Positions 55,200-64,000 of a stretch of DNA of 64,000 nt are shown piece after piece. The notes under the pieces were generated by a model that was given only the letters and a program-made list of their open reading frames with translations, did no database searches and had not been told where the DNA came from. Source of the stretch: Ligula intestinalis (Eukaryota > Platyhelminthes > Cestoda > Diphyllobothriidea > Diphyllobothriidae). The stretch's first letter is position 1. Each line of letters begins with the position of its first letter. Location: assembly GCA_036362985.1 (NCBI GenBank), contig JAYGXS010000001.1:55553605-55617604 (forward strand), given 5' to 3'. A program made the position numbers and the translations under genes.

Positions 55200-55760
55200 A
55201 AGATGAGTAAAACAAAAGGTTAATAGATTCAGTGTTGAGATAAATGTGCAGCCTTCGCTTGAATGCACATAGACTTGTCAACGCCCGAATATCAATCGGC
55301 AAATTATTCCAAAGATAGCTATACCTAGAAGCAAAAATAGAGATCGCTTTGAAGTGGACGAAGCAGGAGGAGGTATAATCAACGTTGAATTTCTAAGGTT
55401 TTAAAGGCGAGTAACGGGGGTAAGCGCAGAAATCTTGGGGAGATTTGAGCTATTATTAAGGTGAAACAGGAGACAAAACCCTGCTTTCAGTATCCTGACC
55501 CAAAGAAATTTCAGTTTCTTTCTCTCACATCTATCTGAGTAGGAAGTATCTGAAAATGCCGGATAGAGGACCCTTTAAGTGAATCTTCTTTGGACACTTT
55601 CAATTTTTGAACGGCTAGATATGTTCATTAGACCGACGAATGGACAACAGTTTTCGAGAGTTGGAAGCACATACATACGATAAAGTCTGAGCTTCATTTC
55701 AGGGAGATAGAAATTATAAGCAACAAACGCCCGCTTCACACCATGAGTTTAATCACACTT
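55200..55760 (-). mobile_element. LINE 3' fragment (CR1/Jockey-type)
   Basis: The minus strand reads MKLRLYRMYVLPTLENC, SSRSKIESVQRRFT, LKAGFCLLFHLNNSSNLP and, in a shifted frame, a WNNLPIDIRALTSLCAFKRR-like end. This matches the C-terminal part of the LINE reverse transcriptase at 59.8-60.3 kb (ESVQHFFTR, LLFKLLNG, WNKLPKSIK). It is 5'-truncated and full of stops. It ends in the left arm of the palindrome. Confidence 0.7.
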
Positions 55761-56136
55761 GGATCGATATTACCCGCTCAACTTTTCGCTCATATGGAAT
55801 CCACCAATACGGGAGCAAGTTGACTGCCCAAGCAGGATTTCCTAAGCAATCATCTAGAATCTACCAGAATGACTACTAGGCTGACTTAATTATTAAGTTG
55901 GTTTGGCAGAGTTGCTTAATTTGAGTTGACTTGTGTCAAATTAAACAGATCTGCCAACCCAACTTAATAATTATGTCAGCCTAGCAGACATTTTGGTAGA
56001 TTCTAGATGATTGCTTAGGAAATCCTGCGTGGGCAGTCAATTTGCTCCCGCATTGGTGGATTCCATATGAGCGAAAAGTTGAGCGGGTGATATCGATCCA
56101 AATGTGATCAAACTCATGGCGTGAAGCGGGCGTTTG
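55724..56136. repeat. long near-perfect palindrome (about 413 bp)
   Basis: The left arm begins CAAACGCCCGCTTCACACC and the right arm ends GGCGTGAAGCGGGCGTTTG. Matching runs continue inward (GAGTTTAATCACA, CGCTCAACTTTTCGCTCATA, CCTAAGCAATCATCTAGAAT) to a tiny loop near 55930. Arms are about 200 bp with a few mismatches. It encodes no protein. A fold-back element, or two copies of a short repeat joined head to head, would explain it. Confidence 0.88.
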
Positions 56137-56280
56137 TAGCTTAGTGGTAGAGCATTTGCCTCCGGCAAAGGCTTTCTGTGATGCGTGGGTTCAAATTTCG
56201 CCGAATGCCTAGAGTTTTTCACACTTGGATCTACTCAAATTTAGCAAATCTGCCAAACCAACTTAATAAATAAGCATTAC
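56128..56280 (+). repeat. tRNA-headed short repeat (SINE-like), copy 2
   Basis: It begins GCGGGCGTTTGTAGCTTAGT, then GGTAGAGCATTTGCCTCCGG (A-box-like TAGCTTAGTGG) and GGGTTCAAATTTC (B-box-like). The tail GCCTAGAGTTTTTCACACTT is followed by GCAAATCTGCCAAACCAACT, which also occurs within the palindrome. Its 5' end coincides with the outer end of the palindrome's right arm. Confidence 0.6.
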
Positions 56281-57059
56281 CAACTTATCTGAATGAATAT
56301 GAGATGTGGCATTCGAAGCGATGGCTCTGTGTTGTTACGCAGTTTCTCAAAGAATGGATTTTTCGATTTTATCGCAATCTTACGATTCGTATCTATTGAC
56401 ATCGTGACGCTTGTAATACTGTTACAATATAAAATTCATGCATCGAATGGTAGCATGAGAACCGACCTGGCTCATTTACTAAATATGGAAATTTGCACTC
56501 TCGAAATTTCGCTTAGTTGGGTTCTCAAAGGCTGATTTCCATTGCCCTCAACAAACCAAACTAAATCCGAACTGTTTTAAGGAAATTCTGCAAGTTAGTT
56601 GTTAGAAACGGGAAAAATATGTTTCTGATACAAAAAGTATATGTAAAGTGCTACAATGCTCAAACCGTCAGACACTCCTCCGAACTCGCGGGAGTGCTGT
56701 TTCTTCTTCTTCTTTTACGCTTTTTTCAACAACAGTAAATTCGGATACCTCCAGGTTCATTTGACTCAAGAGTTCAGAAAGAGAGAAAATATATCATATT
56801 GTTCATCGCATTGTATTTCTCTCTGTCACAGCCAGTGCACCCGAAAAGTAACGTTTCAATAGTTCAAGAGACGTTTTTGAATCCCCATCAAATCTTTTAC
56901 CACAAGTAACCCTCAGGTGAGTGTGTACACTTCACAGGGAGTAAAGCATTAATTAAATGAAGCCACGATGTGAGCACACTTACTGACATTAACGGCAAGT
57001 GTACTTTACGTAACCGCTAAGTTGTTAAAGTAAAGTAAAGTACTAAGCATATCATTAAG

Positions 57060-57480
57060 GCTTCTCCATTGAGAACGTGTGTTGCTACTTCTGGCCAGAG
57101 AAGATGTGGCGGGATTACATTCTGTGCAGTCGCTATTCCTCTTATTGCTGATCTTGTCTGAAAAGCCAAACTGCTCGGCCACGACCTCTAAATCTCGGCC
57201 ACGACCTCTAAAAGTTATTTTAGAAACTGAAGCACAGGCGAAACTCTTGCTAGAGCGCAAACCATCCTTACGGAGTCTGCATTCGCAAGTTTTTTTCAGC
57301 CGGATTACGAGTTGAAAGAGCGGAGAAAGATGAGACAGCTAATAATAGAGCTGGAAAAACGGAGATCCAATGGCGAGACAAATCTCAAAATAAGAGAGGG
57401 AAAAATAGTTCAGGTCAAAAGGACATCGCTCTGGTCGAAGCCGGTAACAGTGACGGCCTAGCTGTCCCGCCACCGAAACC
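57060..57480 (+). pseudogene. LINE ORF1 protein, C-terminal remnant
   Basis: A decayed frame with RPRPLKVILETEAQAKLLLE, then a Lys/Arg/Glu-rich segment (KERRKMRQLIIELEKRRSNG). It resembles the ORF1 tail of the 22-26 kb LINE. A 20-bp tandem duplication (CTCGGCCACGACCTCTAAAT, 57174-57213) lies in its start. Confidence 0.65.
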
Positions 57481-57499
57481 TCAGACATGCCCTCTTAAA

Positions 57500-58366
57500 T
57501 TGGTCGTTTTAAATGCCAGATCACTGATTAATAAAATGCCTCTGCTCCAGACTATGGTTTTCGTCAACCGCCCAGACATTGTTATGGTAACTGAGACATG
57601 GGCATCGGCCTCTGTAGCTGACTCAGAACTCTCTGTTCTAGGCTATTCATGCGTTCGGAACGATCGAAACAATGGCCGTGGCGGAGGAAGCTGCATCTAT
57701 ATTAAGCAGCCACTTGCATTTCTCCCGTTGGACTATCCACAATTCACAGCGGTGGAGGAGAGCTGCTGGCTACGAGTTGTTCTAAAAAACAAATACTCCT
57801 TACTTGTTGGCTTTGTTTATCGCCCACCTAATGCCAATGCAGACTACGATCTTTGTCTCTCGCAGGCATTTCATGCCGCAGCTGACTTGAATCTTAAGTA
57901 TTGCTTGATTGCAGGCGATTTTAACCTTCCTGACGTGCAATGGTTTCCACCATCCGGTCCTTCAAAGTTCGAGAACTTACTTGAGGCAATAGATATCGGC
58001 ATGTGGGATCAGGTAGTCGATTTTCGCACTCGAGGAGCAAACATACTCGACCTATTTTTTTGTAGGGGATGCGAACCACTTTCAGTGTCATCCTTAGACG
58101 CACTTGGGAGTTCACACCATCTTACAGTTGTTAGTGAACTAGAACTGGAGGCGGATAAAACATTTTCCCAAAAGTATAGTCTTTATCATGACTTCCGATC
58201 AGCAAACACGGCTGACCTACTGGCACATCTAGACGCTCTCGACTGGTCTGAATTTTTCCAATGTTTGGATGTAAATGTTTGTACCGATGCACTGTTCAAA
58301 GTGTTGGATCCACTCATCCTCCACTTTGTCCCCCGTAAGAAAGTAATACAAGTAATACAAGGATGA
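57500..58366 (+). pseudogene. LINE endonuclease domain (EEP type)
   Basis: 288 residues: LNARSLINKM, DIVMVTETWASASVADSEL, GYSCVRNDRNNGRGGGSCIY, LLVGFVYRPPN, CLIAGDFNLPDVQW and LGSSHHLTVV give the complete apurinic endonuclease fold with Asn, Glu, Asp and His catalytic positions. It would nick target DNA for target-primed reverse transcription. The frame shifts at its end, after a 9-bp duplication (GTAATACAA twice). Confidence 0.92.
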
Positions 58367-58367
58367 A

Positions 58368-58640
58368 GTGTACCTTCCTCTGTCTTTCCGTCGTAGGCTG
58401 CGTAAACTCTCTCGTCGTTTGCATCGGCAGAACGACACTTCCGTTCTGCCCTTGATCACACTGATCTTTGAGCAGGCTAAGAAGCTCTCCGAAGAAAAGC
58501 AGATAGCCGATGAGGCTCATTTCGCTGAAAACCCTTCCCTTAATGTTGCGAAACTCTTTTCGCGTACAGTAAAAGCGCAGAGGAAAATGCATCACCCCAT
58601 ACTTCAAGATGCTTTAGGAAACCCCATAGATGACGCTTAG
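58368..58640 (+). pseudogene. LINE linker between endonuclease and reverse transcriptase
   Basis: 90 residues rich in Arg and Leu (YLPLSFRRRLRK, LRRLHRQNDTSV) ending in a TAG that is in frame with the following reverse transcriptase. Matches the connector region of CR1-type ORF2. Confidence 0.75.
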
Positions 58641-59555
58641 TTGACCGCCGATAGCTTCAATGCGTTCCTATCCAAAACTATTAGTGAAAGCTCGTTCACT
58701 GCACCTCCGGTTATCCAGGCTTGGACGGGTGCCATACTCGAAACCATAAGTTTTACCGTCTGCGATGTGACTGTAGCCATTCGTCGTTATCGTCAATCCT
58801 ATAGTCCAGGACCAGATGGCGTCCTAGTTAGCCTTCTAAAAGCTGAAGCGAATGATATCTTTCCGTCTGTTCTTTGTAAGATATTTAATCTTGCTCTTGA
58901 GAGCGAAACCTTTCCTTCGTTGTGGAAGGAATCGCACATAATGCCTATTCGCAAGCATGGCCGATCGACATCTTTCGACAACTTTAGGCCAATAAATACA
59001 CTTCCCGCAGCATCGAAGATCTTGGAGACCTTAATCAAAGAAAAGATGATGCGTCACTTGACAGAGAACAACCTGCTCAGTACAGCTCAACATGGCTTTC
59101 TCGAGAAACGATCTTGTCACACCTGCCAGCTCTCTTTCTTTGATTATGTGCTGCAATCTAGAGACAGCGGTTTTGCCACTTATAGCGTCTATTTTGATTT
59201 TACTAAGGCCTTTGATTGGGTCGATCATAACCTCCTCCTTCTGAAACTGGCCTCCTTCTGCATAGGTAGCAAGCCACTGAACTTCATATCTTCCTATTTG
59301 GGTGCTCGCACACAACGAGTAAAAATTTCCAATGTTATCTCCAACCCCACGCATGTGAGGAGTGGAGTTATACAGGGTAGTGTACTGGGTCCGCTCCTAT
59401 TTTGCCTGTTTGTCAACGACGTTTCAGATTGTTTTCAGTATGGCAGACCCTTCATGTACGCTGATGATTTAAAAGTCGCTTATCGATATAAACCGGCAGA
59501 TCTCAACATCGTGCTCGAGCTGATAAAAAAGGATCTTCAGGCCTTCGCCCAGTAG
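58641..59555 (+). pseudogene. LINE reverse transcriptase
   Basis: 304 residues with SPGPDGVLVSLLKAEAND, FDNFRPINTLPAASKILE, AQHGFLEKRSCHTCQLSFF, VYFDFTKAFDWVDHNLLL (catalytic Asp), SGVIQGSVLGPLLFCLFVND and FMYADDLKV (the YADD box). All catalytic residues are present. It ends at a TAG that replaces a Trp codon. Confidence 0.93.
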
Positions 59556-60332
59556 TGTTGCACATGGCGCCTCACCCTTTCATGGCACAAATGTTCCGTT
59601 ATGGTTGTTGGCGACGATCATCAACCGGAATTAAGCATTGACGGCCAGGAACTAAATGTCCCAGGAGTTATCAAGGATTTGGGCATATCCTACTCTAATA
59701 GTCTCAATTTGTCAGAGCACTGTGCCCTGATAGTCTCGAAAGCACGCCGAACCACCGGATTTATCCTTAGAAATTTTAAGACTATCAAGGTTAGAACTAG
59801 CATTTATAACATGAACGTGAGACCTAGTCTTGAATACTGCTCGCCCCTATTCAGTCTTCTGCGCACTAGTGAACGGAAGAAAATAGAATCGGTGCAGCAC
59901 TTCTTCACTAGAACAGTTTTCACTACAGAACACCGTAACTTAACCTACCAACAAAGGTGCGAACTTATAAAGCTGGATCCCCTATGGCTTCGTCGATTGC
60001 AGAAGGGTCTATTTTTACTGTTTAAACTTTTGAATGGTCAAACCTTTAATCCTCTTAGTACAATAAGGCAGCTTGAGCACTCTCGACGCGCCAGTCATCG
60101 AGACGTATTTTTATTTCTTCCTATGGCACGCACAGTTAAGTACCGGCAATTCTTTTCAGTAAATGCCATATCAATCTGGAATAAGCTGCCCAAAAGTATT
60201 AAAACCCAGCAAAACTACCCTATGTTTAAGAGAGCTATAACTAGTTTTCTACATTCAGGACAACTTTCACGAATTTTGGGTGCTGACTCGGTGGAATCTC
60301 TCTTTCACTCTGATGGCGTTCGTGGACTTTGA
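59556..60332 (+). pseudogene. LINE ORF2 C-terminal region
   Basis: Continues in frame after the TAG. LSIDGQELNVPGVIKDLGIS, RTTGFILRNFKTIKVRT, YNMNVRPSLEYCSPLFSLLR and IWNKLPKSIK form the usual thumb and C-terminal region of CR1/Jockey LINEs. Confidence 0.9.
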
Positions 60333-60589
60333 ACCCCGCCAGGCTTCACTGCTGAAGATAATGCGGCTGAAGCAGCAGCCCGCAGTCTGCTAACCTTTCA
60401 GCCGATAGCGCGCAACTTTTGCCGACAACCATTGAAGGAAGACTGAGAACACTGTGTTCTTGTGCCAACCCTCTCCGTCTGGAACTAATGTTTTTAAACG
60501 ATATGAAACAGTTCTCCTGCTGATGAGTCAACTCAGCTTACAACTGTACATTTATTCCGTTTGTATCATACCTTTGAAGGCAGGTTTTT

Positions 60590-60690
60590 TTCACTTGAAA
60601 CAAACTCCCTATCTCGCCCAGTATTGACAAAACAAAAAACCTGAAACAAAACCAATACTGGCTGCAACATAGGGAGTTTGTTTTAGGTTT
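60590..60690. repeat. inverted repeat in the LINE 3' untranslated region
   Basis: AACAAACTCCCTAT and CAGTATT (about 60599-60628) recur inverted as AATACTGG and ATAGGGAGTTTGTT (about 60652-60681). The arms are about 28 bp with a few mismatches and an A-rich loop. It may be a structured RNA end recognised by the reverse transcriptase. Confidence 0.7.
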
Positions 60691-60800
60691 TTTCCGGTCT
60701 TCGAGGTGTTGGAAGGCGCCCAAGAGGTGCATTACCAACTCTTTACAATTGCCTGTAAACTGGCATAATAAACATATTATTATATTATTATCATTATTAT

Positions 60801-61379
60801 TAACACTAGTACTTGCGTACTAGGTCTCCACAACTGATGACTAGGACTTGAATTTCGCTTTCATAACACGAGCAACCCTGCGATAGGAAGCACAAAAAGG
60901 CTTTATCAAATAGTAAAACGAAAACGCTATTTCACAAACTAAATTTGAACAATGCAACCCGCAAACCTCGTGACCTTTGCCTTTTTCAAGTAATAGGACT
61001 ATAAAAACGTTCCAAGAAATAAAGCAAATCTGCTAGCAAATGTTTTTTATAGATTTCCGTCCACATTTGAGCATACGGTAGTGCTTCATGAGGTGTGCGG
61101 AAAATATGTGTGTAGTTTGTGTATCATACAAGCAAGAAAAAACCAGAGTGACATCGTCGTTAGTTCATCTTTGATATCTATGAAACAATGTGCAATATTT
61201 AGGTTATGTAGCTTTCTGAAGAGATGACTGACGTAGAAACGGAATGCGACGGCGATGAAAGTGACTAGAGACGGATGCAAGGAAGTGTTAAGAACAAAGA
61301 TTAAGCAAAAACCGCAAAGAAGACTATGGACATCCTAGGAGCAATCAGAAGGTCTTTCCTCTATTTTTGATGAAAGGTG
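60801..61379. other. nothing recognised
   Basis: AT-rich spacer between two LINE insertions. Bases 61871-62039 are likewise blank. Confidence 0.45.
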
Positions 61380-61870
61380 GGTCTTCGGAAAATTTGTTTA
61401 GTCGATTTTAGAGTATTGCGTCCAGGCGTGGTGCCCCTGGATGAAGGAAGCTTTCGCAATGCTTGAGAAAGTCCAGAAAAGCACGACCAAGCTAGTCAGC
61501 TGCTTAGAAGGTCTCCCATATGAAGGTCGTTTAGATAGGCTCAATCTTTTCCCTCTCTATTATAGGCAATGCAGAGGAGATATGATCATGGTGTTTAAAA
61601 TCGTCAGGGGAGTAGACTGTGCTCTGCAGATGGCTGACTTCTTTGAATTTGCACAAACCATACATCTGCGTGGTCATCCGCACAAACTAAAGAAACACCA
61701 TGCCAAACTAGAAGTGCGGGCCAATTTCTTCTCCCAATGGGTCATTGAAGAATGGAATAAGCTTCCTTTCTCGGTTGATCTTGCTGAAAGCGTCGACGCA
61801 TTCAACAGAAGGCTTGATCTTACTTTGCTTGCTGGTCATACATTTGGTAGAAAACAACCACTTACATAAT
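61380..61870 (+). mobile_element. CR1-type LINE 3' fragment
   Basis: A 142-residue open frame (61441-61869) with MLEKVQKSTTKLVSCLEGLP, RLDRLNLFPLYYRQCRGDMI and WVIEEWNKLPFSVDLAESVD, the C-terminal part of a CR1 reverse transcriptase. Upstream the same element is decayed. It differs from the 57-60 kb LINE and is closer to the 22-26 kb type. Confidence 0.85.
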
Positions 61871-62039
61871 GTATATGAATTTGAACGACAGGCATGATCT
61901 CACAGCATCTATCTGTAAATGCATTTGTACATTTGTGTTATGTACTATTGTTACGGTGGACCTTAATAACGTGACTTAAAGTAACTTAAAGGCTTTGCCT
62001 CTCTCCCTTATGTAAACTGAAAAAAGGTATTGAGAAACG

Positions 62040-63330
62040 GTAGCCAAAAACATGGAGATCATATGCAAAAATGTACGGAGCCTGTTCAAAAAATTGGGTG
62101 AACTTAAGCGGGCCGTGTACAATCTGCAACCTGACTTGAAACTGAAACATGGTTAAGTGAGCACATAGCAGATGCAATATTCAGGCAAAAAGGGTTTCAG
62201 CTTATCCGAATAGACCAAAATGGACGTAGGGGTATGGAGCATTGCCATCTTCGTACGAAATGGCATCGACTACGTCCCAGACATTTCGCTGTTAAATAAG
62301 ACCACTTCCTGTGAAATAACTAGTTGTAACTTCAGAGTATTAAATCAGCCGGACATCCATATTGCTCTAGTTTAAGGGCCCTCGGGACAACGGACGAACG
62401 TTGAAGATACACTTATCACTGGGGTTAAACGAATAAGCCGTAGAAAAAACGTCTAAATCCTTGGCGATTTTAACTCTCTAGACATTGATTTGGAATTGAT
62501 GCACAGCTCACAGACTCAGGAAATCATATGCCAGATATCCACAAACCGAACACTTTTCCGATTTTAAGAAACAGTGAAACCTATGTTTTACACTCCTGCG
62601 GAAAAAAACAATCAGCCTTTTGAGTGAGAACTAGTCACAAGAATACCAAAATAACCCAAAAGGTTCATTCTTACGGACTAAGGCAAAACTTAATCGAGAT
62701 CTAAGTCCTTTTCTGAACGATAGAAAAGGAAAAAAATTAACCAATAACTCAGCTAAGGCAAACCTCTTGTCTTACTCCTTTATGTCTGTGTGTACTGAAA
62801 AGCCGCCTTTCGATGACAATGGACAGTGATATATTGTTCCAACGGTAAATAAAGTTCGTTTGCAACAGTTACGGTAAGGAAATTCTTAGAAAGCTACAGC
62901 CCAGTAAATCGCCTTGTCCGGATAGAATATCAGCGAAACTTCTCAAGGAGTTCGCAGAATAACTGACCTCCCCACTTTTCAAGATCTTCGGAAATTCGAT
63001 GGAAGGGGCAATACGTACCACCTAGAAGATAACCAACATAACCCTATTTATAAGTTTTAATAGCTTAAGACTAGTTCGTTTCACAAGCATTTGTTGCAAA
63101 CTAATGGATAAAGTAACCAAAACAAAAATAATGAGGCATATTGAGAAGAAAAACTTGCTAAGCGCGCAGCAACATGGATATAGAAGTGGTCGACCTTGTC
63201 TCAATAGTCTAATAACATTCATTGATAGCTGGAAAAATTCATTGGAACTGGGTTCTTTGGTCGATGCGACGTACATTGACTTCAGCAAGACATTCAGCAA
63301 GGTTCCACACAGACGACTGATATTTAAGAT
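62040..63330 (+). mobile_element. Old degenerate CR1-type LINE
   Basis: Scattered plus-strand pieces in family order: QPDLKLKHG (endonuclease start), NGRRGYGA, ILGDFNSLDIDLE, KLLKEFAE with SPCPDRISA, then 63104-63337 with TKIMRHIEKKNLLSAQQHGY and ATYIDFSKTFSKVPHRRLI. Heavy stop content marks an old insertion. It is cut off at 63330 by the next element. Confidence 0.8.
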
Positions 63331-64000
63331 GATTTAAAAGTCGCTTATTAGTAAAAACCGGCAGATCGCAACATCGTGCTCGAGCTGATAAAAAGGGATC
63401 TTCAGGCCTTCGCCCAGTGGTGAAGCACATGGTGCCTCACCCTTTCATAACACCAATCTTCCGTTATGGTTATTGGCGACGATCACCAACCAGAATTAAG
63501 CATAGACGGTCACGAACTAAAAGTCCCTGGTGTTATCAAGGATTTGGGCATATCCTTTTCTAATAGTCTCAATCTGTCAGAGCACTGTGCCCTGATAGTA
63601 TCGAAAGCACGCCGAACCACCGGATTTATCCTTAGAAACTTTAAGACCATAAAGGTTAGAACTAGCCTTTATAATATGTACGTGAGACCTAGTCTTGAAA
63701 CCTGCTCGCTCCTATTCAGTCTTCTGCGCACTAGTGAACGGAAGAAAATAGAATCGGTGCAGCACTTCTTCACATGTTCAGTTTCACGTCAGAACACAGT
63801 AATTTGGCCTAATAACAAAGGTGCAAACTTATAAAGCTGGATCCCCTGTGGCTTTGTAGATTACAGAAAGGTCTTTTTTTACTGTTGAAACTTTTAAATG
63901 GCCAAACCTTAAATCCTCTCAGTACAATAAGGGAGCTCGAGCACTGCCGACGCGCCAGTCATCGAGATGTGCTTTTATTTCTTCCTATGGCGCGCACAGC
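63331..64000 (+). mobile_element. 5'-truncated second copy of the 57-60 kb LINE, runs off the edge
   Basis: From ATGATTTAAAAGTCGCTTAT the sequence follows 59463 onward at roughly 90% identity. The open part 63466-63834 encodes LSIDGHELKVPGVIKDLGIS and SERKKIESVQHFFT, then frameshifts. The junction lies inside the older LINE, which is a nested insertion. Confidence 0.88.

Larger units (their letters stand above)
57060..60800 (+). mobile_element. CR1/Jockey-type LINE, nearly full length, degenerate
   Basis: The plus strand has an ORF1 C-terminal region (about 57060-57480), an EEP-type endonuclease, a reverse transcriptase and a C-terminal domain to 60332. A 3' untranslated region follows and ends in AATAAACATA and an ATT-rich tail (about 60760-60800). 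Breaks are a frameshift near 58366, a TAG at 58638-58640 and a TAG at 59553-59555. The second copy at 63.3 kb has TGG at the last position, so that stop is specific to this copy. Confidence 0.92.

Noticed and set aside
1..64000. CRISPR arrays, operons, phage or other bacterial systems.
   Set aside because: No regularly spaced repeats or clustered prokaryotic genes; introns and eukaryotic elements dominate.

Overview
This 64 kb window is eukaryotic nuclear DNA. It shows no operons, Shine-Dalgarno sites or dense coding. Short exons on the minus strand carry GT...AG borders and are separated by long AT-rich introns full of degenerate transposable elements. The element mix (Penelope-like elements with hammerhead-type ribozyme ends, RTE and CR1/Jockey-type LINEs, a Tigger-like DNA transposon, a Ty3/Gypsy element, tRNA-headed short repeats) and the diverged host protein suggest an invertebrate, most likely a parasitic flatworm. 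That placement is inference.

Host gene. Sixteen or seventeen minus-strand exons between about 46.6 kb and 3.5 kb encode the N-terminal and central part of one DOCK-C (DOCK6/7/8 type) guanine nucleotide exchange factor. Exon order matches my recollection of vertebrate DOCK7, and codon phases agree at nearly every junction where both sides could be placed. Exons 37592-28044 cover the DHR-1 (C2-like) domain. Exons 20822-3519 cover the helical repeat region. The catalytic DHR-2 domain would lie beyond the left edge, and the first exons lie to the right of 46.6 kb or outside the window.

Elements from left to right: a Tigger-like transposon with terminal inverted repeats and TA duplications (823-3039); a broken RTE LINE (about 13740-15400, minus); a Penelope fragment between inverted arms (about 17339-18195); a broken CR1-type LINE (about 22380-26520, minus) containing tRNA-like sequence and a short Penelope-like GIY-YIG segment; a deleted Penelope fragment (about 27015-27480); a 2.0 kb Penelope element with inverted ribozyme-bearing ends (29299-31301); a Penelope C-terminal scrap (about 33960-34190); a head-to-head Penelope pair (about 40318-41720); a full-length Ty3/Gypsy element with 551-bp LTRs, a 4-bp target duplication and a tRNA-Leu-type primer site (47098-52555), whose coding region is broken; a LINE 3' fragment (about 55200-55760, minus); a 413-bp palindrome beside a tRNA-headed repeat (55724-56280); a nearly full-length CR1/Jockey-type LINE (about 57060-60800); and further LINE fragments to the right edge, including a second copy of that LINE inserted into an older one (63331-64000).

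The DOCK gene is the only clear host gene. Everything else is mobile DNA lying in or beside it. I found no previously undescribed system. The most interesting signals are the ribozyme-bearing Penelope ends, the GIY-YIG-like segment read out of frame inside a CR1 endonuclease, the long palindrome, and the contrast between near-identical Gypsy LTRs and a broken coding region.
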